This document shows, one piece after another, positions 34,201 through 47,015 of a DNA stretch of 64,000 bases. The translations under genes were made by a program, and so were the position numbers. Within the stretch, counting starts at the first letter, position 1; every line of letters starts with the position of its first letter. This DNA comes from Stercorarius parasiticus (lineage: Eukaryota > Chordata > Aves > Charadriiformes > Stercorariidae): NCBI GenBank assembly GCA_013396915.1, contig VWZL01000430.1, positions 1,129,309 to 1,193,308 on the forward strand, written 5' to 3'. The notes under the pieces are model-generated. The model saw only the letters and a program-made list of their open reading frames with translations. It was not told where the DNA came from and did not search any database.

Positions 34201-37200
34201 TAAAACAATACATGTATATATATCTCCCTGCTTGCTTTGAATGCAGCTTCTTTAAGCCACAATGACTTTTTCAGTGCACCACGTCAGTTCGACTTGCCCT
34301 TGCAACAATCCTGTTGCGGTTATTTCCTCTGAACAACTAGTACCTCCAGCACAAAAATACAGTGAACTTCCTGGATGTTACAGAAAGAAATTAAAGATTT
34401 TTGCTTTCCTTTTTTCCAGATTTATACTTCGTGGAAAAAATTGTATTTTTTTAATACTTGGTATAAAAATATATATACGATTCTGTTCTGGCAGGTTATT
34501 ACGTCATTTTGCGAAGGCAAATAAGAATAAGTGTGATATGATGGAAAATAACACTTGAAGACAGCATTAAGTATTTAAAAGAAAAGGCACTTTTTAAATA
34601 AAATTTAAAAAAAGTGCAATTACTCCACTGGCAATCAGTGTCACAAGAGTAGAAGCCAAGAGCTTTAAGATCCCAAGAACACCATAGCATTTGCAAGAAT
34701 AAGCAACAGTACTTAGAGTTATATTATATAGGATGATGTGCCACAAAGGATGAAAAAGCAAGCATTAGCTGATTGTGGGCTTAGAAGAAAGTTGCCCAGA
34801 AAATATAATAGTTTTCTACGGAACATTGGTGTTTTAATAAAAACCCAAGTTAAAAGCATATTTATGGGCACTGTAACATAAAGTACAAAAAAAGGGCAAA
34901 ACCTTTTACTCAGACGATACTGTTTTCAGGAAATGGAACTATTTTTTACTATTTTCCTATTCTCTAGAAAATTTTCTGATGTAACCCATAGGTCTTATTG
35001 CTGTTTTCACTTTTTCTTTCTGCAGAGGACAACACTTCTCCACCTGCTTCATACTTCTGCACAGTCATCTTTTCCCCGAGTGTCTTACTATTTGTTACCT
35101 TGCAACTCTTTCCTGATTGTTTTTTCGTTTCTACCCATTATGGCTCATGGTTTAAGTTGTGTTTCATGGGAGTGAGGAGTTATCTGTGAGCACACGCCTG
35201 GATGGGCTGCAAAGCCATGGGTCTGATCTGGCCTCCAGGCAACACTGCCCTGTAAACCCTAAGAAAACAACAATGTCTGTGCATAATTCAGAATAGCATG
35301 TCTCTCTTAACGCTGAAAACTTAAAAATAAATATTATGCTTTCACACTGGCTCTTCTTACATGTGTGCCACAAAGATGGGCAAAACCGACTGGCATGAGA
35401 AGGTTTAGGAAACAGACCCCAACATCTCCTTCTGCTGCCAGGGTGCTGTGTCCAGCACGCAGAGACACTAAACTCCACTGAACATACCCAACTCACCACC
35501 TCCAAAACCATCCCCGAAGGTCCCCACCACCAGCAATGGGAGCCAGGTGTCCTCTCCCACCTCAGCTCCATCGGGGCAGCACCCAACTGTGCTCCCACCT
35601 CCTGCCTGGGACTAACCACAACCTGCCTCCTCCTAATTAACGGGACGAGCAGACATGTCATCTCCAAAGCTCAGTTCACACGCAAATGAAAAGGTGACTC
35701 AGCTGCACACTCAGGGACTCCTCTGATTCGTTTCCACAAAGCCCGGGGACATGGACAATATCCATGCAACCATCCGTGGAGCCTTAGAGCGGAGATGATA
35801 CAGCCGAGCTTCATCAACGTAAATTCTCCTTACGAGGGAGGCTTTCTCATAGCGAAGTCACCCAGAGGAGGCGAGACCTTTGCTAACGCTCGCTTAATTG
35901 CTCGCACGACGGAAGGGACGCAAGCACCACATGCAGGTATGGGGAGTTGGAAAGGAAAGGGCTGGGTGAACACAGCACTGCATGGGGTTCAATTTGCTTA
36001 TCAGAAAATAAGAGAGAGGGGAGGGCAGCTCCTCCAGTATTGTATTACTGACAAATAATGTCACTCTGCCCCACGTTACACAGTCAATAATTAAAAGATT
36101 GTAGGTACCTCCCTAAGGAAAGCATGCAAAGACAGAAGGTGGGGGAAGACAAGCCACTTCCACTGTATCAAAAAAAAAAAGACAGAACATCATTTTATTT
36201 CATGTACAGGCAATTATTCCTACAATATAGTTTTCTGTTGCGGAACGGCAGAGAGCCCAGAGAGTATTGAATTCCCGTTATAGAGACTAACAGCAAAATA
36301 AAAGGGACAGCTTGTGCCCTCCTTCCATGGAAAGGTTAAAGGGGATCTTTGGGTTAAAAAACCTGGTTGCAAATGCGGGGTGCAAGTGCAGCCCCCCCAC
36401 TCCATTTCCCCTCTTGAAACCCTGGTGTAAGATGGATGTAATCCTTCTCACCCTGCTCCCAAGAGAACATGGGGGTTTCTGAGGGGTTTCATGTATAACC
36501 GGGGAAGAGGACACAAAACCCCATCTCTCTTCTCCAGTGACTCCCCACGTCTCCTTCGGGATGGGGAGAAGCAAAAGGGGACTCTGAGGCGCCCCAACTT
36601 GTAAAACAGATAGGAAAACAACCTGACTCTTTTTACCAGCAAATAATTTATCCCTTTGTACCCTGATTTTTCATTCTTTTTGAGGTTTTTTGGACTCACT
36701 AAAGCATGGAAGTTTTCTCTTACGTGCAGGTGAGCAGCAGGTGACCCTCTCAGGACCCACCCTATCCTGTTGACAGCACCAATACACTTCCTTAGTGTCA
36801 GCAGCGTTTTTCAATGTCATGACAAATTTTGCCTCCTGCTGATGCTCAGACAGAAACCACAAAGGCTGGCTGCTTGCGAGGGACTGCACTGACTCCCCAT
36901 GCCAACAGGGCTCTGCTTCCCATTGCATCCTTACATCCCACCACCAGCAAACAGGACAGCGAGCTTTGGCAGTGCCACTCGAGAGGGATGGGTTGAAGAA
37001 AGCAAAGACTAGAGCTACAAAGAAGGTGCAAGAGCAACTCAAGCCTCCTAAATCTCTCAATCAGAGGAGTTCATCAGCGCAGCTTCATGCTCACAAGTGT
37101 GTAGCATGGTGTGTAGCTCTCCCCCCCTGCCTAATCCTTCATGCCTCTGTGTCCCTGCCCGCGTTAACCAGTTCCCAGGATCTTTTTCAGCCCCTGTGCT

Positions 37201-40200
37201 GCCAAATGCGTTACTCAGCAGGGCTGCTGGTCCGGCTTTTGCAGTATGCATGGGCCATTCCTCTTTGGCCAAAATTCATGGTTCACCTAAATCCTTCCTG
37301 TCTCAGAGCCTGCAGATCAAAGTCAGCTCCCAAACAGCTGTATGACTCGCTGCAAGTGTAGCAATGGATGGACTGTGCTGACAGCAAATGAAGCTCAACG
37401 ACGGGAGCTGGGTGGGCTTGGCGCCTTCTGTGAGGTGCTACAGTCCAGCCCAGATGAAGAATCCCATAGGCATCCACAGAATGGCCCCAACCCTGCAACG
37501 TACAACCAACATTGCCACTGAGACACCACACTGCCTAGCCTGAAAGCATGGGTTTTAACATGAAGTTTCTTGGTTTGGGTTTGTGCATAGCCTAACATCA
37601 CCTTGATGGAGCTGAGGCTCACACGAGTGCTTTCAATCCAGCCAAGAACCCGAAGTGCAGCAGAAAATGGAAGAAGGTAACCAAGCTACACTCACATGCC
37701 ACCAACTAACACCCGCTATCATCGCCGGGAAAAGAGAAATGGAGAATCATGCTAACATAGGTGATAAGGCACTGGTCCACCAGCTCAGCTTCTCCTGGAA
37801 AGTGAAACAGGGCCATACCCAACCACCATTCACTCCTATACACCCTCCAGGAGGACGTAATTCCTCCCTGATGTTCACAGTGAGTTATTTAACCTCACCA
37901 ATGAGCAGGCGAATCTCTGTTTTGCAACCCAAACCGCAGCACAGGGAAGTGCCTGGGAACAGAGCTGACCTAGTACCAGTGGGAGCATCCCCCCACCATT
38001 GGTGGTGTATCTCCCATCTCATCTTTTCTTCTCTTGCACTGCATCCTGTGTGCTGGCTGAGCTATTTCCTTTCACCAACTCTAAATGTGTTGCCCATTAG
38101 TGACAAAGTGACCTCTTTGTCCCTGTTCTATGACACAGCATAAAGAGGAGATACAGCCAGTTTCCCTTAAGACATCAAATATTCACATACTCCCCAAGTC
38201 TGCTCCTTTCCAGTGTAGGTAATGTTCTTTCCCCTGGCATCAAATGCAAATGGAGTGATTTTCCTCTTTGAAGTTATCAGCTGTAATCTTCAAGTTTGTC
38301 CTTAACGTCCAAGCACTTTTAAAAATAATTTATATTAATTGTTCCCACTGCAATTTGGTTCACACACCAACCTCCCTGCATAAAAAAAAAAAACTCCACC
38401 TAAATTCCTGACATGCCCAAACCTTCCATCAATTTGTGCCCACTCATTCTCATGCTCATCTCTGGCCCAGTAATGTTGGGAATTCATTAGCTCTAATTCC
38501 CCGCATCCAAACACCAGCGAGGCTAGTCCCCACTTTCGATACAAGCGTTTTGACAGCCCTTCTGGTACATTGACCAAGCATATTTGGCCTCATAAAACCT
38601 GGCCAGCCATAAAATGCACCATTCTCTGCCATACAGAGAGAAGGACAAGGCAAGAAAGCTTTGACACATGCAGTCTTTGTTCATCACGGTGTCACAGCTA
38701 TTTCAGTGCTCACATCTTCTGGAGATGGTACCACGGTTGCCACCCGGCCCTACATCTCACAAGACTTGCAGCCCTGATACAGCATTAAGTTTTGTTTAGC
38801 TTCAAAAAATATATATATTTTGGGGTCAACAAGAGAAACAGTGTGATGCTGTGACTCATACTAGGACCTGGAGGCACATCATAGCACCATCCCATGCCAG
38901 GAGGAACTTTTCTCAGAGTACGATGCACAGCTCTGGTGCAGCATCAGCAGTTTTTGCATAAAGCTGCATTTGGGCTGCAAACAGCCTTCAGTAAAGCTGG
39001 CAGCAAGAGAAGGAAGGAGAGGAGGGACATATCCTGCCGGGGTTCCTGGGGTACAGACACAGGGGTGTTTTCAGCCCAGGCCCCCCAGCAGCTCTCTGGG
39101 ACACCCTGCTGTTCCTCCTGGTACAGACCACACATCTTCCCATGATTTAATATGGAGACAAAGGAGTTTAAGCTGATACTGGAAATATTTTGCCTTCATA
39201 TTTTCCTGCTCTGCACGGATTTCTGTGGTCAGTGCCCAGGCAGGTCCAAGCCCTCAGCTCCACATCTCACACGGTTCTTTTGAATACAAACACTTCTCCA
39301 CACACCTGTGCCTGGGCACAGACAGACAGCGCTTCTGAGCTTTCTAAGAAGTTTGGAAGAAGCCCTGAGCTGCTGACTAAGTCCCCAAATGAATGAGGCT
39401 AAGGAGTTTCAGCAAGTCACTGAGAGCTGAAAAGGCTCATTAATCCTCACCTGAATCTACTGATGTTACAAATCCTTCGCTGCTACAAACGCTGTGTGTT
39501 TTATCACCCTCCGCAGCTCACTGTATTCACCAATTCATCCCGTTAAATAACACAGATCTTTTCTTTACCGGGCAGCTTCAAGCCTCCTTCCCTACACATT
39601 GCTCATCTCCTCAACAGCAATACCTCGCCTAATGCCCATCCACGCTCCGTGGGGCTGGGATGCCGCATCCACCACCAGCAGCTCTTCACACAGCAGCGGT
39701 GCAACCCACAGGATGCCAACATTGGCCTTGAACCAGAAAAACATTTAGAAACGTGATTAAGTACAACATTATCCAGGGCAGCAATTAAACACACGCTTAC
39801 AGGCAAGCACATGCTTAAATGCTCTCCTGGATGGCGATGCTTTTGGAAACCACGGCCCCTTCCAAGGAAGACACAATTGCTGGGTGGATTAACACTGACT
39901 TGTTTGTACTGCTGCAGGTTGTGTGAACAAACTGGGGAGAAAGGAAAACTGGAAACCTGTCACCTCCACTGCCTGCATCAAGCAGCTGGGCTCTTTGCTA
40001 CAACCCCATATATGCTGAGTTATTCTCTGCATCCCATAATGGCTGGTGCACAGCTGGACAACGCTTGTCACACACCCAGCCCATCTACCTTCATTCCTGG
40101 GTTCAGAGTCCTGCCTGGCAGCACAATAGCCCCCAGCAAAGGGGGACGCATGGGCTGCCAGAAACCCTGGGTTGGTGCCCACTGAGCACCACACCATCTA

Positions 40201-40503
40201 TAGTAAAACCATTTAATTCTTGCATTAGCACCGTTTGGTGTCTACTCCCATCTCTGGCTGTGAACGGCAGGGGAACAAGGAGCTTATTTCTGTTCTCTCT
40301 CTAGGATGCAGTGACAGGAGAGTTCCAAGCCCTGTGTCCTGCCGACCCCTCTGTCCAGGCTCAGTCCATCTGCACACCCAGGTTTCTCTTACACACTACA
40401 CAATGGGGGTCTCTGCAACCAGGGTGCACTTGCGTGCCAGACTACTGTGACAGGGGGCTGGAAATACATCAAGGGGAAGGAAAAAAGCTCTGTCCTTTGT
40501 TTT
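34201..40503. other. Non-coding stretch, no gene seen
   Basis: Six kilobases of single-copy DNA. Items seen: a TATATAT patch at about 34210-34222, short A runs at about 36171 and 38381, and an octamer ATGCAAAT at 38244-38251. The open frames at 35164-35667 (167 codons, minus) and 37655-38143 (162 codons, plus) have no recognised domain. Confidence 0.5.
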
Positions 40504-40917
40504 TCATAGAATCATAGAATGCTTTAGGTTGGAAGTTCATCCAGTGCCACCCCCCTGCCCTGGGCAGGGACACCTCCCACCACACCAGGTTGCTCCAAGC
40601 CCCGTCCAACCTGGCCTTGAACCCCTCCAGGGATGGGGCCGCCACAGCTTCTCTGAGCAACCTGGGCCAGGGGCTCACCGCCCTCGGAGTGAAAAATTTC
40701 TTCCTCAGATCTCATCTAAATCTCCTCTCTTCCAGTTTGAAGCCATTACCCCTTGTCCTATCACTAAATGCCCTTTTAAAAAAATCCCTCCCCAGCTTTC
40801 CTGTAGTCCCCCTGGGACTGGAAGGAGCTCAAAGGTCTCCCCAGAGCCTTTTCTTCTCCAGGCTGAACCCCCCCAACTCTCTCAGCCTGTCCTCACAGCA
40901 GAGGGGCTCCAGCCCTC
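40504..40917 (-). mobile_element. CR1 LINE 3' end, broken at a single N
   Basis: Starts with the tail TCATAGAATCATAGAATG at the left, so it reads on the minus strand. The 3' UTR and C-terminal coding part follow, with the CCCTGGGCAGGGACACC segment typical of this CR1 group. The copy stops at 40917 inside the segment encoding GLEPLCCEDRL, and a single N (40918) follows, then unrelated sequence. The break is abrupt and coincides with the N, so the true 5' end is unknown. Confidence 0.95.
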
Positions 40918-40918
40918 N
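40918..40918. other. Single undetermined base at the 5' break of a CR1 copy
   Basis: One N separates CR1 sequence from single-copy DNA. This is the same situation as at 6722 and suggests an assembly join inside a repeat. Confidence 0.9.
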
Positions 40919-43209
40919 CTTGGTGAACTTGATGAAGTTCACACATTTTGCCATTACTATTGGCTTTAGGAAATGTTTTCTCTCCTATGTCTGCCAATGG
41001 CCCAGAATTTGGGATGGGCACCTTTGAGAGCAAGAGGCTGCTGTAGGGGGTACCTGCACCAGCTGCTTTGTTTTCGCTTTGAGCCTCCAGTCAGAGGCAC
41101 ACAGAGCTGAGACCACTCTGGACCTTGCAGCAAACTGAGGGTAAAAAAAGGTAAAAATGGCTGAGTAAAAAAAAAAAGTCACTGCACCAAGTTGTCACTA
41201 GCGAACCAGGCGCTTTGTGGGTTTCCACAGGAGGGGAGAAATGTCCCAGTCCAGCTCCAAAACCATCGCAGCTCTGCAGCAAGAGGAGAAATCCCCACCA
41301 GCGAGCAGCACGTCACATTCCATCCAAGCAGACAAGAGCACTGAGATGGCAGGGGCAAAGATCCACAGATTTGCAGAACATCTACAGAAGCAAACCCAGT
41401 CCCAGTCTCCAGGTTATAGACAGATTTATATTTATAAAGCCGCTCTGCTCTTTGCCCTGATACAGCTGCAGTTTACCCAGCTGCAATGTGTCTACATTTC
41501 TAGCAAACTTAATCCTGAACTCCTTGGGCCAGATATTCTAAGGAAGGAAAAGAACTTTATTAATTATGTACTAGAGAGCTGCACCCACAGTGAGCCGCTC
41601 AAGGAGCCAGGCTTGGACTGAAACCTCCAGCACTGCGCAACCCCCAGGAATTTCTGGATGTATTTTATGTTGGGTTTTGTTCATTCACTTTTTTAAAAAA
41701 TGGGCATTTTGTAAAATCCCAGATTTTTCCACTAGATATTCTCAGAGATACTAAGGTAGCATTCAGGCTTCTTGCTCTAAGTATGAATGATACTATCTAC
41801 AAGAGAATTCAGAGCTTGGTAGGCTGAAAGAAAGTAATTCACCTTCAAGCAAGCACTCACCTACTATTTCTATGAATAATAAATACATTAATTTATTAAG
41901 TGAATAAAATGCAGGAGACCAGAACTTATTAGCAGCTGCACTGTGAATAACCTGTGTTAGCAATCTAACACTTGAGCTTGAAAAGCTGCGTCTCTAAAAA
42001 TGAAACTGAAACTTTTTCTTAGTTTTCTAAAGTTTCTTGCAAGGTAAAACTGTTCTTACACGTGAAAGTCCTAAAATACTGACTCCTCGTAATGTCAGAG
42101 ATCCGTGTGAATCTGTTTTACCGATATGTAGGACAGATTGAAAAGCAGATATTGCACATGGCAGAGCCCATGAGGACGACGAATGGAGATATCAGGTTTG
42201 CTCCAGGTTAGTCTTTCCTATGAACTGTCACATTTTCCTCTCCGATTTATTTGGGTCTGTTCCAATACTACGTTATACACAGTAACTGAGAAGAGAGCTT
42301 AGGGTTAAGGCTGCTTTGCATGCACCGCCACAAAAACCCACCTGTTTTAATACAAACTCCCGATAAAGATAAATTTCACTTTTCTCAGATGAGGAGTACA
42401 AGTGGGAAATTTCACTGATGCTGTCTTCTTACTGCCGTAGTGTTATTATCGGCCTATCTCCTAAAGAAAATATTCTGGGGGCTGCCGCTCCTTCAGCTTT
42501 CAGAAAAGCTGTCCTCTTAAGAGAAAGCAACTAACTCAGCCTTTCAGGGCTGGCTGGTGTGGAAGTGAAACTCCATCTAATTTAAACTAGGAAAAAACCC
42601 AAACTCCCTAACTCTTTGAGCCTGAATTACTTCTGATTTTTCCTTGCAAAATGAAGGAAGAATCCAACTTTACATTAACACCACGAGGATGCAGTAGTGA
42701 GGAGCAGGCAATAAGAAGAGAATGTCCAAATTAACTTAAGTCACAGTCTGGACTCATTCCTCTGTTTATGTACGTTTTTGAAGAGGTTTAATTAAGCTAC
42801 CACATCTTAAGATGAGATTTTCAAAGCTATATAAGCAATTCATAAGAATCCAGACTGCGAAGGGCAGTTTGGGCACTCATGATTCTTTGAAAATCCTCAA
42901 CTGGTGTAATAGAATTCATTTTCTACTGCAAATTAGATACACATTTAGCCAAAATAACCTGGGGCCGTGTACAGAAGTTACAGATGATCGCAACCTCAGC
43001 ATGAGGGCAGAGTTAAGGTTACAGATTCAAATTTTAGTGCCGTGTTCACGTGTCAAAGCATCAAATATTCAAAGTATAAAAATCACAAGACAGAGAAAAT
43101 CAGGGCATCTTCCAGTAAGGAGTGGTTGGGCAGAGTCACCCAGTGGTCACCAATGGACCCATGAAATCAATCAAATAACCAACCAAGTCTGAGACTGGCC
43201 AAATTCTTC

Positions 43210-43340
43210 CACTAAAGCTTTAGATCTGTTTAAGGTATTTAAGATAATCTAAGTCCTTATATTGGCACAAGCTGTTTAAAATGATCTAAGGCTTTAGATG
43301 GGTTTAAGCCGCTTATGCAGCTTTAAGGTTTTAAAAAGGT
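43210..43340. repeat. Degenerate TTTAAG / CTTTAGAT word cluster
   Basis: Within about 130 bp the words CTTTAGAT, GTTTAAG, ATTTAAG, ATCTAAG, CTTTAAG and GTTTAGA recur roughly every 10-20 bp without a fixed period. It looks like a decayed tandem repeat; no family recognised. Confidence 0.5.
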
Positions 43341-43486
43341 TTAGACTGCTCAAAAAACATTCCCCAAAAAGCAAGTGGGGTTGGGGTTGTTTGTTGGGAG
43401 CCAGTTGTACCATTTCATGGCTGTTAGTATGGTGCAAATGCAAAAATATGTACGCAGGAGTAAAATATTTTGTTCGCAACACTAAA

Positions 43487-43505
43487 AGTCAGTCAGTCAG
43501 TCAGT
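43487..43505. repeat. AGTC microsatellite
   Basis: Almost five tandem AGTC units without interruption. Confidence 0.95.
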
Positions 43506-46500
43506 ACCAAGTCTATAAATACTGAGTTTACAGATGACTTCTACTGGCATAAGTTTGAGGGGAGCAGCACGCCCTCGTTAAAGCACCAAGTGCTCTCTCT
43601 GTCTTTAAAAAAAGAGAAAAGAAAAAAGGTACCATACCACATTACACAAAAACTTGATGCAATGTTTCCATCTTGTTAAGAAAAAGTAGACAATGTGCCC
43701 GTATATAAACCCTACAAATTCAGCTTTCCTCTTCTCCTTTCTAGTACTCTTATTTCCAGCTTTGTATCACCAAAATACGGTATCCCTTGTCATGGGCTTC
43801 TTAGGATTACACCCATTTGCAAGCCCACAGGTGTCTCTGGGGATATAGAGTCCAAAGTGCCCACGTGGTGCTGGAAAAACTCAATAACAAGACCCCAATG
43901 AGGCGTACAAGTAGTTGCCTCAAACAATACCTCTGTATTGCAGGGGGTGCTGGAACACACAAGGTCCAGGAAGGCTCTTCCAGGGGCCAGGATGGGTTCC
44001 ACTCAGCTGCATCTTTCCAGCATAAAATTATCCCAAGTCAAGTAAGTTTTTTTGTAAGGAACACTTCTCAAGCCCCATCTTGCTGAGGTGCCTAACTCTT
44101 AGCTTCAAGGAGCACTTTTATTTCCTCAAGTCCCCCCCCAGCAGGTCCAGCTGGGCTCAAAACATCCCCAAAGTCCCCAAAGCTCACTTCTACATGAGAT
44201 GCATGCTCTGGGTCCTGCTCCAACCCTGCACCCTGGGCTCTGCAACTGGTACCCCAACAAGACCTTCTCCCAGCCCCAGCGTGGCCATGCCACCGCGCAG
44301 GGAATGGGAGGCCTGCTGGGGCAAGGTCTGCTCCAGACCTGGGCTTCAGCCCCGGACGAAAGCTCCGGTCCCAGCCAGCCTGTGAGATGAGGAGGCCAGA
44401 GCAAAGCTCAGCCCCGACTCCTGGAGCACAGTGCTTAACTGCAGGGATGGAGTCACCGCCCGTCCCTTGGGGAGCTTGAATTTCCTTCCCAAAACATTGG
44501 CTGGAAAATCCGGGCAACTCTCCTGCTTGAGGGCACACCTTTTATAAACAGTTGCAAAAGCACATCTAGTCTCCTTTAGCAAGTTAGATGGCTACAATTT
44601 TCAGTTTCCCATTTCTCCCCCTAGGGAGGGGACGGTCCCATCCCTCCATGCCATCTAGATGCAGAAAATGCAGTTATAGTGGGACAAAGAGCCTTTGGGT
44701 GGGTTTTTTTTAGGCACTTGAGCAGAGGCACAGTGGTACACAGCCACTCTCTGCTCTCATTTACACAAACATAAAGGCAGAGCATCTGGCCATGTGTCAA
44801 AAGTCTTTAATTACATGATCGAGCTTATCTTAAATATCTATTTATTGGAAGTTTTAAATAACACAAGATTGCATTCTATCTGATAAACACCACACAGACA
44901 AAGGGAAGTTACGATTACATATCCAGCCTAACGCTTACTTATTCCATCTTTTGATTGCTTAACTTTGCAACCTTTATGTGATAGTGATGTAAGCGCCTTC
45001 TCTCTCCCCCCACCTTGGCAGTTTGCTCTTGAGTACCAAGTTCACTTTATGGTTATTCAGTCATGGAGAACCAAGTAAGGATTTTTTTCCTAATCCAGAT
45101 TTTTATCTCAATATGCATTTTGGACTTGGGACTATGCTTCTGCAGAGAGCATCAGTCCCTGAGCAGCTTTTGCAGTGGCAAACACTGAGCAAAATCCAAA
45201 TGACTGAGAAAAAAACCATATAAACGATGACAAAAATAGCAACAGAAGCAACAGAAACCTGTTATGTACAGTTAACTGAGAAAATTGGCCTCTTGATTTT
45301 TCAATTTACCCACCCTTTTCCTCTGTAAGGAACAACAGACTGCTCAGGGATGGGTTTGTGCTTCAAAAGTGTACACAGCATCCACAAACAAAGTGCAGAA
45401 TAACTATGGATACAGAGTAATTACAGCATCCTTAGAGTCCTCCCTATCTGAGGATTATCATAGGATTTGCAAAGTCTTCATAAGCGAGAGCACCACACCA
45501 GGAGACAGCCCTGGGAAGCACACGGCAGCGCCAGAACCGATGAGCTGGTTTACCCAGGAGGGAACACGCCCCCATTGCACCCCAAAATTTCAATGGCAAA
45601 GGGAATATAGGTCCTTCCAGCTGCAGGCACACCAATCTCAGAGCTTTATCATAACTCATCGCATTCCTGCATTCATCAATAAGCCAAATGGTCCAACTAA
45701 AGTAGCTATTCTGGGAATTTAGTTACCTTCCTGGTATTCCCCATGCAAGTTTTCCAGAACACTTTTGAGTTCTGCTGTTATTTACATTATTGTCATGCCT
45801 TGTTATTTACATTATCGATCCCTGCCAGTTGACAAGGAAGTGTTGAAATTGGAGCATGGAAATACAGATTGTATAAAATAAGAGATTAAACAAGCATGAA
45901 GCTCTTCCCCATGGCATCTCCATGAACACAGCCCAGACTCCTTCTTCATGGCCTACGTTCAACCAAGCACATGGCCACTCTGGACTGCCCAAGTTCTCTG
46001 TCTTTGCACAATTCACTGAAAGGCATGTCCTTTCTGTTTTTATCATCTACTCTGTATGATGAAGCACCCTAAAATCTCCACCAAGACGAGGGTCCCACAA
46101 AGCTGGACCCTACACAAACAGCAAGAGCACCTTTCTGCTCAACAGTGTGCCGGTTACCCCTTGCCACACAAATACCCACAGCGCAGGCATTTGCTGAGGT
46201 GCCAATGAGGAACTGAAGCCAAGGAACATTTTTGCCTTACAGGGTGATACATTTCTGTGAAATCAGAAACAAGGACTCTTTCTTGTCTTAAACTGCCCGT
46301 AGTGCAGGGAAACACGAGAGACCTTGAGTAGCATCAACCCAACCATCAACCATCCCCAGGCATTGGGAGAGCATGTACATGTGCCTCGCTTCATGGACAA
46401 GTGGGTATGCAGAAGACGGAGGAAAATGAATAATTCCATATGTTACACGACTTAGGAGCACAACTGTTAACAGGACTCTTGCTTCCAGGTCACCATGGCT

Positions 46501-46615
46501 TCACAAGAGAAAACTAAGTCCTATTCCAGCACAACTGAGGAGTAAAATAATGTATTTTCTGCCGCAACTGAGAAGCACATCTTTCACTCTCACTATAAAA
46601 CAAAGCAGGTATATG

Positions 46616-47015
46616 TCATAGAATCATAGAATGGTTTGGGTTGGAAGGGAACTTAAAGATCAACCAGTTCCAACCCCCCTGCCCTGGGCAGGGACACCTC
46701 CCACCACACCAGGTTGCTCCAAGCCCCATCCAACCTGGCCTTGAACCCCTCCAGGGATGCGGCAGCCACAGCTTCTCTGGGCAACCTGGGCCAGGGGCTC
46801 ACCACCCTCACAGCAAACAATTTCTTCCTCAGATCTCATCTCAATCTCCCCTCTTTCAGCTTAAAACTGTTCCCCCTCGCCCTACGGCTCCCCTCCCTGA
46901 TCCAGAGTCCCTGCCCAGCTTTCCTGGAGCCCTTTTAGGGACTGGAAGAGGCTCTAAGTTCTCCCCGGAACCTTCTCTTCTCCAGGCTGAGCACCCCCAA
47001 CTCTCTCAGCCTGTC
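46616..47015 (-). mobile_element. CR1 LINE 3' end
   Basis: The tail TCATAGAATCATAGAATGG at the left gives minus orientation. The 3' UTR and the last coding part follow in the expected order, with the CCCTGGGCAGGGACACC segment. It is truncated 5' at 47015, within CTCTCTCAGCCTGTC, the segment encoding the ORF2 C-terminal DRLRE-type motif. It is close in sequence to the copies at 40504 and 58722 in the same orientation. Confidence 0.95.

Larger units (their letters stand above)
40919..46615. other. Non-coding stretch, no gene seen
   Basis: No exon or interspersed repeat recognised. Small items are a cluster of TTTAAG and CTTTAGAT words (43210-43340), an AGTC microsatellite (43487-43505), an AT-leaning block at 44800-45000 with regulatory texture, and two copies of TGTTATTTACATTAT 25 bp apart (45776-45790 and 45801-45815). 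Confidence 0.5.

Noticed and set aside
40529..41027. Two overlapping frames of about 146 codons on the plus strand
   Set aside because: They are antisense translations of the minus-strand CR1 copy and cross the N.
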